Made by a program: the position numbers and the translations under genes
NCBI RefSeq assembly: GCF_000376825.1
Contig: NZ_AQXW01000003.1
Coordinates: 248,001-312,000 of the forward strand
DNA from: Demetria terragena DSM 11295
GTDB taxonomy: Bacteria > Actinomycetota > Actinomycetes > Actinomycetales > Dermatophilaceae
Reading direction: 5' to 3'
DNA length: 64,000 nucleotides
Notes under the pieces: generated by a model
Seen by the model: the letters and a program-made list of their open reading frames with translations, nothing else
What the model was told of the DNA's origin: nothing
Databases searched by the model: none
Shown here: positions 54,567-63,500 of the stretch, piece after piece
Numbering within the stretch: the stretch's first letter is position 1
How the letters are laid out: every line of letters starts with the position of its first letter

Positions 54567-55928
54567 ATGTCTACGCGCACAGGTCGCCCCATCGTCCTCC
54601 TTTCGACCGCAGCCCTCGCCCTCTCCGTTGGTGTCAGCTCGCCGGCTACTGCAGATCGGAACCGGCCTCAGTTGAGCCCCGAATCCGGAGTCATGATCGG
54701 TGCTTGTTTGTCCACGTCGAACCTCCCGTATGAGGAGGACTTCCTACATAAACCCCAAGCCGGGGAGTTCATCCGGCAGGGCGGTTTCGAGCCTCTCCTG
54801 ACTCGCTTCGCGGCGAAGTTGTGCCGCGAGAAGTCAGGGTCGTCGGCGCAACACCTGGTAGAGCGCACTTCGCGGGTGCTGTGGCGTACGGCTGTGGATC
54901 GGGCGCAGGGGCGCGTCGAGATGGGCACCTTGAGCGCGGGTGACGACCGGCCGCTTTATTGGACCCGCTTGTCGATGGTCGCGGCGCTACGCCAATGGTC
55001 GCCGAGTTCACATGTGAAGAGCGGGCAGCGACAGCGACTCATCGACACCGTGGACCGAATCAGCCGTGGCCAAGACGACATCAAGTTCTCCGGCAGCAAG
55101 CGAACCAAGCGCGTGTTGGTGACCGGGTTTGACCCCTTCACCCTGAACCGCGATGTGCGGCAAGGGAACCCGTCGGGTGCAAGCGCATTGGCGCTCGACG
55201 GTCAGACGATCCAGACAAAGGCCGGCCCGGCCCGCGTAGAGACCGCCGCATTCCCGGTGCGGTGGCGTGACTTCGAAAAGGGAATGGTTGAGCAGGCCCT
55301 GTTGCCGCACTTCCGACCAGGACGTCGACAGGTCGATGCTTTCGCTACGACGAGTCAGGGACGCGAAGGCATCTTCGATCTGGAGCAGAGCAACGGCGCC
55401 TGGCGCGGCGGGTACAACGACAACGAGGACGTTTGTTATCGCGGCATCGTGCCCATCCCCAAGAAAACCCCGACCGTACGTCCGCAGCCGCAGTGGGTCC
55501 CGACCACTCTGCCCACCGGCAAGATGACGGCGGCCGATACCGGAGCCTTCCCGGTCAACCACAACACTGAAGTTGTTGAGGTTCCAGGGACGACCCCACC
55601 CGAACCAGTCACCACCGCGTGTCCGGCGGGCGCGAGCCCCGGCACGACCCGGCCGGACGGTCCGACGGCCGGTTCGCAGGCGCGATCCGGTGGCGGCGGG
55701 GACTACCTGTCCAACGAGATTGCCTATCGAGCGACCCTGCTGCGCGATGCGGTCAAGCTCCGCGTGCCTGGTGGACACATTCACACCCCAGTGCTCAGCG
55801 GCCTCGCGACCGACCAGAACGAGTTGACGTCACCGGCCTTCGAGACCAATCGCACGTCGATCAATGATCAGGTGAGATCACTGCTGCGGGTCGGAGTCGG
55901 GACGTTGGGACAGAGCGACCGTGGCTGA
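54567..55928 (+). CDS. Secreted pyroglutamyl-peptidase-I-like protein, Cys replaced by Ser
   Basis: 453 residues. Signal peptide (MSTRTGRPIVLLSTAALALS, cleavage near ATA-D), an all-helical N-terminal part of about 160 residues, then the peptidase C15 fold starting VLVTGFDPFTLNRD (about 183-196). Near the C-terminus GDYLSNEIAYR (S382) takes the place of the TxxCN segment that carries the nucleophile in classical Pcp, and GGHIHTPVL holds the catalytic His (H406). An insert of about 90 residues (KKTPTVRPQPQWVPTTLPTG) lies before it. Activity therefore uncertain. Overlaps the NRAMP gene by 8 bp. Confidence 0.82.
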   Translation: MSTRTGRPIVLLSTAALALSVGVSSPATADRNRPQLSPESGVMIGACLSTSNLPYEEDFLHKPQAGEFIRQGGFEPLLTRFAAKLCREKSGSSAQHLVERTSRVLWRTAVDRAQGRVEMGTLSAGDDRPLYWTRLSMVAALRQWSPSSHVKSGQRQRLIDTVDRISRGQDDIKFSGSKRTKRVLVTGFDPFTLNRDVRQGNPSGASALALDGQTIQTKAGPARVETAAFPVRWRDFEKGMVEQALLPHFRPGRRQVDAFATTSQGREGIFDLEQSNGAWRGGYNDNEDVCYRGIVPIPKKTPTVRPQPQWVPTTLPTGKMTAADTGAFPVNHNTEVVEVPGTTPPEPVTTACPAGASPGTTRPDGPTAGSQARSGGGGDYLSNEIAYRATLLRDAVKLRVPGGHIHTPVLSGLATDQNELTSPAFETNRTSINDQVRSLLRVGVGTLGQSDRG

Positions 55929-57141
55929 GCGGCAGGCCGAGGCCAGCCCCGCAGCAGGCACGAAGAAGGCACTCCTCGGCGCCATGTTCCTGATGGCTAC
56001 TAGCGCCATCGGACCTGGATTCATCACGCAGACAGCAAGTTTCACCGCGCAACTTGGTGCCGCCTTTGCTTTCGCGATTGTGGTCTCGATCCTGCTGGAT
56101 GTCGCGATCCAGACCAACGTGTGGCGGGTCCTTGGCCTGTCCGGACTCCGTGCGCAGGAACTCGGTGAGCGGGTCGCCCCTGGGCTGGGCGTCGTACTGG
56201 CGGTCTGTGTCGTCGCCGGAGGTATCGCCTTCAACATCGGCAATGTGGGCGGCGCCGGTCTGGGTCTCAACACGCTGACCGGGTTGAACGTCAAGGTCGC
56301 GGCACTGGTATCGGCAGCGATCGCCGTCGCAATCTTTCTCGTCCGCCGCGCGGGCGTCGCGATGGACCGCATCGTTGTCGTCCTGGGGGCGTTAATGATC
56401 ATCCTGACGACCTACGTCGCCTTTGCGAGCGACCCGCCAGTCGGGGATGCCCTCAAGCAGGCTGTCGTTCCAGACACCGTGGACTTCCTCATCATCACCA
56501 CACTGGTTGGTGGAACCGTTGGTGGTTACATCACCTACGCCGGTGCCCACCGACTTATCGACTCCGGGGTCACGGGTCGAGAGAACCTCCAGGCGATCAC
56601 GCGCGGTTCGCTGACGGGCATCGGCGTCACCGCCGTGATGCGCGTGGTGTTGTTTCTCGCGATCCTGGGTGTCGTGTCGGCGGGGGTTTCACTATCAGAG
56701 GCCAACCCCGCAGGTTCTGCCTTTGAGTCGGCCGCGGGCGAGGTCGGGCTGCGGCTCTTTGGTGTGGTGCTCTGGGCCGCGGGTATCACCTCGGTGATTG
56801 GAGTGTCATACACGTGCGTCTCGTTCGTCACGAGCTTCTCGCGCGGTTTGGAGCAGCGCCGGAACTATCTCGTCGCCGGGTTCATTCTGCTGTCGATTGT
56901 GCTGTTCCTGATTCTCGGCAAAGCTCCGACCACGGTGCTGATCCTTGCTGGTGCGATCAATGGGCTCATCCTGCCCGTCGGTGTCGGGGTGATTCTGTGG
57001 GCAGCCTGGCGCCGCTCGCACGACTTGCTTGGCGGCTATGTCTATCCCAAGGTTCTGCTTGGGTTCGGGGCGCTCGCCTGGGTGCTGACGATCTGGCTGG
57101 CCTGGAAGTCGTTGGCCGGGATCCAGGACCTATGGTCGTGA
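55921..57141 (+). CDS. NRAMP-family transporter (YcsG-like)
   Basis: 406 residues, 11 membrane segments. SAIGPGFITQTASFTAQLGA at TM1 and TTLVGGTVGGYITYAGAHRL in the middle resemble the NRAMP subfamily of B. subtilis YcsG rather than Mn2+ transporters with DPGN. ycsG lies beside the 5-oxoprolinase genes in Bacillus, and this gene overlaps a pyroglutamyl-peptidase-like gene, so a link to 5-oxoproline is inferred. GTG start 55921. Confidence 0.86.
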   Translation: MAERQAEASPAAGTKKALLGAMFLMATSAIGPGFITQTASFTAQLGAAFAFAIVVSILLDVAIQTNVWRVLGLSGLRAQELGERVAPGLGVVLAVCVVAGGIAFNIGNVGGAGLGLNTLTGLNVKVAALVSAAIAVAIFLVRRAGVAMDRIVVVLGALMIILTTYVAFASDPPVGDALKQAVVPDTVDFLIITTLVGGTVGGYITYAGAHRLIDSGVTGRENLQAITRGSLTGIGVTAVMRVVLFLAILGVVSAGVSLSEANPAGSAFESAAGEVGLRLFGVVLWAAGITSVIGVSYTCVSFVTSFSRGLEQRRNYLVAGFILLSIVLFLILGKAPTTVLILAGAINGLILPVGVGVILWAAWRRSHDLLGGYVYPKVLLGFGALAWVLTIWLAWKSLAGIQDLWS

Positions 57142-57142
57142 C

Positions 57143-57937
57143 ATGACTCGTTTGTTCACGCGGACCATAGGCGAGCAGGGGCCGCGGATTGCGTTCTGTC
57201 ATGGCCTCTTTGGCCAGGGACGTAATTGGAATCAGATCGCGAAAGGGTTGGCGGATGACTTCCGGGTCAGCCTCGTAGATCTGCCTGATCACGGGAAATC
57301 ACCATGGTCTGAGAGTTTCTCCTATGTCGGGATGGCCGACACCCTGGCGGCAGAACTCGGCGAACTCGCGCCTGGCGAGAAATGGACACTCGTCGGGCAC
57401 TCGATGGGCGGCAAGGTCGCCATGCTGGTGGCCTTGCGCCACCCGGACTTGTTGGAGCGGCTGGGGGTCGTCGATATCTCGCCGGTGTCGTACGGCGGGC
57501 TACGCGCTTTCGGCAAATACGTGATGGGGATGCGCAGTATCGACCTGGAGTCGATCAGTAGCCGCAGCGAGGCAGAAGCCAGCCTGCAAGAACGAGTGCC
57601 CGATGCGACGGTCCGTGGTTTCCTGCTGCAGAACTTGCGCCGCGATGACGGCGGCTTCGCTTGGCAGATGAACCTCACGTTGCTCGGCGACTCGCTCTCG
57701 AAACTTGGCGACTGGCCCGCCGACGCCATCTCGACGGGAACGACCTACGGCGGGCCGGTGCTTTGGGTGGCCGGCGCCGAATCGGCCTATGTCACAACCG
57801 AGTACGACGATGCGATGCGGAGGCTCTTCCCGCGAGCTCAACTCATCACGATTAAGCGCGCTGGCCATTGGGTTCACTCTGAGCAGCCAGAAGTCTTCCT
57901 TGCGGTGCTGCGCCGCTATCTCACCGCCGACACCTAA
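57143..57937 (+). CDS. Alpha/beta hydrolase (YbfF-like)
   Basis: 264 residues. FCHGLFGQGRNWNQIAKGLA with the oxyanion region, LVDLPDHGKSPWSE, nucleophile elbow VGHSMGGKVAM and final His in RAGHWVHSEQPEVF. Similar to esterase YbfF and other acyl-CoA or ester hydrolases of broad specificity. Starts 1 bp after the NRAMP stop, same operon. Confidence 0.9.
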   Translation: MTRLFTRTIGEQGPRIAFCHGLFGQGRNWNQIAKGLADDFRVSLVDLPDHGKSPWSESFSYVGMADTLAAELGELAPGEKWTLVGHSMGGKVAMLVALRHPDLLERLGVVDISPVSYGGLRAFGKYVMGMRSIDLESISSRSEAEASLQERVPDATVRGFLLQNLRRDDGGFAWQMNLTLLGDSLSKLGDWPADAISTGTTYGGPVLWVAGAESAYVTTEYDDAMRRLFPRAQLITIKRAGHWVHSEQPEVFLAVLRRYLTADT

Positions 57938-57971
57938 TCCGTGTCGCCGATGACGCGAGCCGAGCACGTCA

Positions 57972-60323
57972 TCACTGCGAGGTCATCACCCGCTGCTCCT
58001 GATCCGCACGTGACCCATGGTGAGCATCCCCGAGCAGGTCGATTCGGACCGTGTGCACCGTTCCAGTGAAGGCGTTGTTCACGGGCGGGTAGTCCTCGCT
58101 GACCGGTGTGCTGAGGTCCACGCCGACATCCAAGGTTTCATCGAAGGAGAAGTAGTAGGGAATCGTCGAGTCGACCCGACCCTCACCCACTTGATCGCCA
58201 TCGACGCTGAGCGAGACCGTGCCGCCCAACCCCACGTCGCCGCCGTCGTAGGCGAACGACATCGCGACCTCATGGCGGCCGGGGGTGAGTGCAGACGAAC
58301 CCCGGATCGCGAAGTGCTGCAAGCCGAAGTAGTTGTAGGTGTAGCAGGGAATACCGTCCACGCAGTACAGCGACCATCCACCAAACCGGCCACCCTGGGC
58401 AATCAGCACGCCGTGGGCGGAGTCGTTGACCTCGATGTCGGCGGTCACCGCATGCGATCGATTTTTGATGTTGGGCGTGGTCTCTTCCGTGAAGCGGGTC
58501 ATGCCGCCTCGGTAGGTCACTGAGCGCCGATCGCCGAGGAGGTCGAGTCTTCCTGCGAGGACAGGGTTTTCGCGTTCGGTCACGCGACCGTCGAGCGGGA
58601 AGACCCGGTGCTTGGCCGCCTCGATGACAAACAGACGTTGCAGTGCGGCAAGGCGCTCCGGCTCACTCGCGGCAAGATTCTGTGACTGCGTCCAGTCCCG
58701 GGAGAGGTCGTACAACTCCCACGTATCGTCTTCGAACCGTTTCGCCCCGGTCGAGACCATCTCCCAGGGGATGCCGTGGCGAGCGACGGCCATCCAGCCT
58801 TCGTGATAAATACCGCGGTTGCCGCACATTTCGAAGTACTGGGTACGACGTTCGTCGGGGGCATCCGGAGCGTTAAGGGTGTACGCCATCGACGTCCCCT
58901 CGATGCGCTGCTGCGGGACGCCATCCACGGTGTGCGGTTGGGGTAGTCCGGCACATTCCAGCACAGTTGGAAGGACGTCAATGACGTGATGGAACTGGTG
59001 CCGGAGACCGCCCGGCTCCTCGATGCTCTCCGGCCAATGCACGATCATGCCGTCGCGCGCTCCTCCAAGGTGCGAGGCGACCTGCTTGGTCCATTGGAAG
59101 GGGGAGTTCATCGCGACCGCCCACCCGGCTGGGGCGATGGGATACGTACTCGGATCACCAATCTGGTCGAGCTGAGTGATCATCTCCTCGGGGTCGTCGA
59201 CGATTCCGTGCCCAAGCCGGTGCTCAACGACGGTGCCCTCCACGCCACCTTCACCGGATGCTCCGTTGTCGCCCAGGATGTAGATCAAGACCGTGTTGTC
59301 GAGTTGGTCGATGTCGGCGAGTGCGTCGACGAACCGGCCAACCTGGGTGTCGGCATGCTCGGTGAAGCCCGCGAAGGTTTCCATGAACCGCGCACTGAGT
59401 TGACGTTGGGTACGACTCAGCTCATCCCAGTGCGGCAGACCCTCAGTCCAAGGCGCGAGGCGCGCGTCGGGGGACACGACACCGAGCTCGCGCTGTCGCT
59501 CCAGCGTGAGTTCGCGTTGACGATCCCAGCCATGGTCAAAGGCGCCTCGATAGCGTTCCCGCCACTCTGGCGCCACATGGAGCGGGGCGTGCGAGGCGCC
59601 CAGAGCCAGGTAGGTGAAGAACGGGCGGTCGGGGGTGAGGGTGTGCTGCGCGTGGACCCAGTCGATTGCATGGTCGACCAGGTCCTCAGTGAGGTGGTAG
59701 CCGTCCTCGGGGGTTCGGTCGGGCTCAACGGGCGTTGTGCCGTCGTAGAGCAGCGGGTACCAGTGGTTCATTTCTGCACCCATGAACCCGTAGAAGGTGT
59801 CGAACCCCTCACCCGTGGGCCATCGATCGAAGGGGCCGACGGTGCTGATCTCCCGTGGCGGGGTCTGGTGCCACTTGCCAAAAGCACTGGTGCTGTAGCC
59901 GTTTGCCTGCAGGACTCGGGCGATCGTTGCGGCGCTTTGCGGTCGATAGCCGTGGTACCCCGGGGCCGAGGTCGCCATTTCCGAGGTTCCGCCCATGCCG
60001 ACGGAGTGGTGATTACGTCCCGTCATCAACGCCTGCCGGGTGGGGGAGCAGAGCGAGGTCACGTGGAAGCGGGTGTAGCGCAAGCCGTCCTCGGCGAGCC
60101 GGTCGGCGGTGGGCATCTGGCACGGTCCGCCGAACGCGCTGGAGGTGCCGTAGCCGAGGTCGTCCATGAGCACGATGACGACGTTGGGCGCTCCGGAGGG
60201 TGGCTGCGTGGGTCGTACTGGTTCGAAGGCGCTGGCCTGATCCTGAATCCCCCATGCCGTGGTGGCCTCATGGTGCTGGTCTGGTTCCGGCAGGATGTGC
60301 CGGCCGCCACGAAACTCGGTCAT
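57972..60323 (-). CDS. Arylsulfatase-type sulfatase
   Basis: 783 residues. Metal-binding VIVLMDDLGYGTSSAFGG (D54, D55), sulfatase signature LCSPTRQALMTGR with C92 (C-x-P-x-R), to be changed to formylglycine by an FGE enzyme not found in this window. Long Tyr/Trp-rich C-terminal sandwich (GGMTRFTEETTPNIKNRSHA, later GRFGGWSLYCVDGIPCY) as in Pseudomonas AtsA-type enzymes. No signal peptide is visible, so it is probably cytoplasmic. ATG 60323 has GGAG upstream. Confidence 0.95.
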   Translation of the reverse strand: MTEFRGGRHILPEPDQHHEATTAWGIQDQASAFEPVRPTQPPSGAPNVVIVLMDDLGYGTSSAFGGPCQMPTADRLAEDGLRYTRFHVTSLCSPTRQALMTGRNHHSVGMGGTSEMATSAPGYHGYRPQSAATIARVLQANGYSTSAFGKWHQTPPREISTVGPFDRWPTGEGFDTFYGFMGAEMNHWYPLLYDGTTPVEPDRTPEDGYHLTEDLVDHAIDWVHAQHTLTPDRPFFTYLALGASHAPLHVAPEWRERYRGAFDHGWDRQRELTLERQRELGVVSPDARLAPWTEGLPHWDELSRTQRQLSARFMETFAGFTEHADTQVGRFVDALADIDQLDNTVLIYILGDNGASGEGGVEGTVVEHRLGHGIVDDPEEMITQLDQIGDPSTYPIAPAGWAVAMNSPFQWTKQVASHLGGARDGMIVHWPESIEEPGGLRHQFHHVIDVLPTVLECAGLPQPHTVDGVPQQRIEGTSMAYTLNAPDAPDERRTQYFEMCGNRGIYHEGWMAVARHGIPWEMVSTGAKRFEDDTWELYDLSRDWTQSQNLAASEPERLAALQRLFVIEAAKHRVFPLDGRVTERENPVLAGRLDLLGDRRSVTYRGGMTRFTEETTPNIKNRSHAVTADIEVNDSAHGVLIAQGGRFGGWSLYCVDGIPCYTYNYFGLQHFAIRGSSALTPGRHEVAMSFAYDGGDVGLGGTVSLSVDGDQVGEGRVDSTIPYYFSFDETLDVGVDLSTPVSEDYPPVNNAFTGTVHTVRIDLLGDAHHGSRADQEQRVMTSQ

Positions 60324-60400
60324 GTCGCTCCTTTGAGGTCACGCCTTGGCGGCGTACGCCGAAACACGCCTGAGTGGCGACGGCACGCGCTGACCCCGGC

Positions 60401-60406
60401 TACGTT
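60401..60406 (+). promoter_or_regulatory. Leaderless -10 element of the amidohydrolase at 60413
   Basis: TACGTT followed by exactly 6 bp and ATG 60413; no SD. Supports that start over an in-frame one 39 bp upstream. Confidence 0.5.
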
Positions 60407-60412
60407 GTGGGT

Positions 60413-61495
60413 ATGTCTGAAGTTATACACCTTCGTGGGCACCTCCTGATCGGCCCGGAGGAAGAAGCGAATGAGGCCTGGGTTGCCAACGGACAGTTGA
60501 CCTTTGAGCGTCCACCCGTGAGTCACGACGTACGCACCATTGAGGGCTATGTCTTGCCTGGTCTGGTCGATGCGCATTGCCATATTGGCCTGGACCCCGA
60601 TGGCATCTCCGCTGAGCGCGCCGAATCACACGCCGTCACCGAACGAGAGGTTGGCGCGCTCCTCCTGCGTGACGCCGGAAGCCCGGTCGACACCAGCTGG
60701 ATGCATGAGCGCGAGGATCTTCCGCGGCTGATTCGGGCGGGACGTCATATTGCTCGTACCCGGCGCTATATCCGAGACCTCGCGCACGAGGTAGAGCCGG
60801 AAGACCTGGCAAGCGTGGTGCGCCAGGAGGCCCGACGCGGTGACGGCTGGGTCAAACTGGTCGGCGACTGGATCGATCGGGAGACCGGTGACCTGGGGGT
60901 GAGTTGGCCCGCGGAGACACTGCCCGGTGCGATTGCTGCTGCTCATGAAGAGGGAGCGCGCGTCACCGCGCATTGCTTCGGTGAACAATCCCTGCGTGAC
61001 CTGGCTGCCGCGGGCATTGACTGCATCGAGCACGCGACCGGGCTGCAGGAAGATTCCATCCAGACCTTCGTGGACCAAGGAATCGCCATCGTGCCGACGC
61101 TGGTCAACATCGCGAACTTCCCAACCTTTGCCGACGCCGGGCAGGAGAAGTTCCCCACCTATTCGGCTCACATGCGGCGCCTGCATGAGTCGCGGTATGC
61201 GGTGGTTGGCGCCGCGCATGATGCCGGCGTGGCGATCTATTGCGGGACCGACGCTGGGGGCCAGGTGCCCCACGGACACGTCGCCGAGGAGGTCATGGAG
61301 CTCGCGAAGGCAGGGTTGACCCCGATAGAAGCCATCGGCGCGGCCACCTGGCGCGCGCGTGCCTGGCTCGGCTGTCCCGGTTTGGAGGAGGGGCAGAGCG
61401 CGGATTGTGTGGTCTACCAACAGGATCCGCGTCTTGACCTGACCGAACTCAAGCGGCCAATCGCAGTCATACTGCGTGGGCGCCAAGTCGGCTAG
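60413..61495 (+). CDS. Amidohydrolase family protein (imidazolonepropionase-like)
   Basis: 360 residues. Begins with a short beta domain, then VLPGLVDAHCHIGLDPD (HxH), VTAHCFGEQSL and CIEHATGLQ with further His, and CGTDAGGQVPHGHVAEEV with the catalytic Asp. Typical of prolidase/imidazolonepropionase-type metal hydrolases. Divergent from the arylsulfatase gene across 89 bp. Substrate unknown. Confidence 0.9.
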   Translation: MSEVIHLRGHLLIGPEEEANEAWVANGQLTFERPPVSHDVRTIEGYVLPGLVDAHCHIGLDPDGISAERAESHAVTEREVGALLLRDAGSPVDTSWMHEREDLPRLIRAGRHIARTRRYIRDLAHEVEPEDLASVVRQEARRGDGWVKLVGDWIDRETGDLGVSWPAETLPGAIAAAHEEGARVTAHCFGEQSLRDLAAAGIDCIEHATGLQEDSIQTFVDQGIAIVPTLVNIANFPTFADAGQEKFPTYSAHMRRLHESRYAVVGAAHDAGVAIYCGTDAGGQVPHGHVAEEVMELAKAGLTPIEAIGAATWRARAWLGCPGLEEGQSADCVVYQQDPRLDLTELKRPIAVILRGRQVG

Positions 61496-61499
61496 TCCG

Positions 61500-61505
61500 T
61501 AGACT
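61500..61505 (+). promoter_or_regulatory. Possible -10 element of the GNAT-kinase gene
   Basis: TAGACT overlapping the end of the amidohydrolase gene, 7 bp before ATG 61513, without an SD. Confidence 0.4.
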
Positions 61506-61512
61506 CCGCGAC

Positions 61513-62445
61513 ATGCTTCCTGAGTTGAGCGCCCGTGGCGAACGCGTCGCGGTTGCCACCGTGCGGGCCGAGGATTTGGCGCGCTATCGCCTCGCGGTAG
61601 AAGCCTCGGCCGAACGACTTTCAGCCTGGAATCCGACAGACCCGGGCGATCTCGGCCGTCACCTGCAAGCACAGTCGGCGGCCCATCGCACGTTCATCAT
61701 CCACGCCCTCGATCCAGTGGGCGCCCACGGCATTGTGGGAAAGGTCAACGTCACCAACGTGGTTCGCGGTCGGTTTCAGAACGGCACGATGGGGTACGAC
61801 GCCTACGACCCATACGTCGGGCAAGGGCTGTTTCGCGAAGGTCTGGAGCTGGTCGTGGGGCTGGCCTTCACGCCAGAACCGCACGGCATGGGTCTGCACC
61901 GCGTCGAGGCCAACGTCCAGCCGGGCAACGCAGCCTCGGCAGGAGTGCTGCGCTCGTTGGGTTTTCGGCGCGAGGGGCACATTCCCGACATGCTGTGGCT
62001 CACGGACTCATCGGGGTCGACAGCATGGCGGGATCACGATTCTTACGCGGTGACAGCGGGGGAGTGGCCAGCGCCGGCGTACGCCCCACACCGCCCGGCG
62101 CGCAGCATCGTGCTGGTGAACGGACTCCCTGGGGCTGGTAAGACGACGCTGGCCCGTCGGCTGAGTCAGGAACTGGGGGTGCCGCTGTTGAGGCATGCCG
62201 ATTTTGGCTCATCGATCTGGTTGGCCCTTGGAGATTCTCCGGTGGGCGCGGTGCTCGACGTCGATGATGGCGACGCGCCGCGAGCAGACCTCGGTCCAGC
62301 GTTGGAGGTGAGGTGCATCGCAGGTCGAGGCACAGCGACCCGTGACGCAGCGAAGGTTGTGGTCGACCTGAGCGTGCCGGTGACCGACCGGCAGATCGCA
62401 GACCTCGCGCTGCGGGCGCGGGCCCTCGCCACGGGCGCGCGTTGA
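61513..62445 (+). CDS. Fusion: GNAT acetyltransferase + small P-loop kinase-like domain
   Basis: 310 residues. Residues 1-185: RimJ/RimL-type GNAT (IVGKVNVTNVVRGRFQNGTM, GYDAYDPYVGQGLFREGLEL, RVEANVQPGNAASAGVLRSL, LGFRREGHIPDMLWL). Residues about 195-310: P-loop NTPase with Walker A GLPGAGKTTLARRL (about 204-217) and a C-terminal RCIAGRGTATRDAAKVVVDL. The second part is about 110 residues, shorter than ordinary AAA/Zeta-type kinases, and the Arg-rich LID is missing. Role unknown; acetylation plus a nucleotide-dependent step is inferred. Confidence 0.82.
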   Translation: MLPELSARGERVAVATVRAEDLARYRLAVEASAERLSAWNPTDPGDLGRHLQAQSAAHRTFIIHALDPVGAHGIVGKVNVTNVVRGRFQNGTMGYDAYDPYVGQGLFREGLELVVGLAFTPEPHGMGLHRVEANVQPGNAASAGVLRSLGFRREGHIPDMLWLTDSSGSTAWRDHDSYAVTAGEWPAPAYAPHRPARSIVLVNGLPGAGKTTLARRLSQELGVPLLRHADFGSSIWLALGDSPVGAVLDVDDGDAPRADLGPALEVRCIAGRGTATRDAAKVVVDLSVPVTDRQIADLALRARALATGAR

Positions 62446-62448
62446 GTG

Positions 62449-62494
62449 GGCGTGTCGTGCTAGTGAATACGCTTCTTCACTAGCACGACACGCC
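62449..62494. terminator. Two-way terminator between GNAT-kinase and lipoprotein genes
   Basis: Perfect 19-bp stem (62449-62467 and 62476-62494) with an 8-nt loop, between convergent genes ending at 62445 and 62515. Confidence 0.92.
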
Positions 62495-62514
62495 GACTCA
62501 GGCACAGGTCGGCG

Positions 62515-63438
62515 TTACTTCACGCTGAACGGAACGGTGATGACCGTCTTGTCATCGACCTTGAACTCGCACTTGTACTCGCCCTTGGGGTAGCCGGACG
62601 GTGCGTTCGGGGCCTTGAGGTGGACGACTGCTGCGCCACCTTCAAAACTCTGCGAGAGCGTCGTGGACTTTGGACCAACCGGGGTCTGGAGTGTCGCATC
62701 GACCTTGCGGCCCTTGAGGTCGGTGATGACGGCGCTGCAGGCGAGACCGGACGGGTCGGAGAAGCTCGAGGTGTTGGACGTGCAGTGCGTGACCTGCTGC
62801 TCGGTATACATCGAGGTCGGCTCGCACGCCATGCCCTGCGTGGCCTGACCTTCGTTCCCGGAAATCTTGGCCTCACCAATCCAGGACTTCCCGCCAGCGC
62901 TGAATTTGCAGGCATAGGTGCCACCGGGCAACTGGAGCTTGCCGACCGAGAAGTTGAGGAAAAGCGTGCCCACGGCGGCCGTACGGTTGGTCGACGCCGA
63001 ATAGACCTCAGTGCCATCGCGGAAGAGCTCAGCCTTGACGCTGCCGCGGACATCGTCTGGAAGGTCTGCCGAGCAATAGATCACGCTGCCGCTGACTGAG
63101 CTGCTGGTGGACTTGCACACTCGGGCCGAGGTGTCGGCGCCACTCTTGTCGCACAACTTGACCAGGTCACTGCGCGTCCCCGGAACCGTGCTGGACGCGG
63201 CGCTGGTCGCGCTGGCGGCCGAAGACGTACTTGACGATGAACTGGTGGAGGAAGACGAATCTTCGCTCGAGCTTGAGGGCGTCTCGGCCGAAGCACTTGC
63301 AGTGGCCGACGGCGCTGCCGACGTGTTCTGGGTCACGGTGGGGGCATCGCTGCCACAGGCGGTCAGTGTCGTGAGGGCGAGCACGCTGATTGCGACCGCA
63401 GCGCGGGTCGACACGGCTGCGCGAATTCGTTGGGTCAT
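62515..63438 (-). CDS. Putative lipoprotein with Ser-rich linker
   Basis: 307 residues. Signal peptide ending in lipobox LTAC (TTLTAC, about C28), then a Ser/Ala/Thr linker of about 60 residues, then two beta-rich halves with paired cysteines (RVCKST, VIYCSADLPDD, GTYACKFSAGG, MACEPTSM, THCTSN, GLACSAVI, YKCEFKVDD) that look like immunoglobulin-like repeats. Surface-attached; function unknown, family not recognised. Confidence 0.78.
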   Translation of the reverse strand: MTQRIRAAVSTRAAVAISVLALTTLTACGSDAPTVTQNTSAAPSATASASAETPSSSSEDSSSSTSSSSSTSSAASATSAASSTVPGTRSDLVKLCDKSGADTSARVCKSTSSSVSGSVIYCSADLPDDVRGSVKAELFRDGTEVYSASTNRTAAVGTLFLNFSVGKLQLPGGTYACKFSAGGKSWIGEAKISGNEGQATQGMACEPTSMYTEQQVTHCTSNTSSFSDPSGLACSAVITDLKGRKVDATLQTPVGPKSTTLSQSFEGGAAVVHLKAPNAPSGYPKGEYKCEFKVDDKTVITVPFSVK

Positions 63439-63450
63439 GGCATCACCATA

Positions 63451-63489
63451 GAGAACTGGCGCTGCAAAATTCTCACAGCGCCAGTTCTC
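63451..63489 (-). terminator. Terminator of aceB
   Basis: 14-bp perfect stem (63451-63464 and 63476-63489) with an 11-nt loop, 12 bp beyond the aceB stop. Confidence 0.85.
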
Positions 63490-63500
63490 GGGCGGCCAGA

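Noticed and set aside
58986-60449. 487-codon frame opposite the arylsulfatase
   Set aside because: No family features; the sulfatase on the other strand has all motifs.
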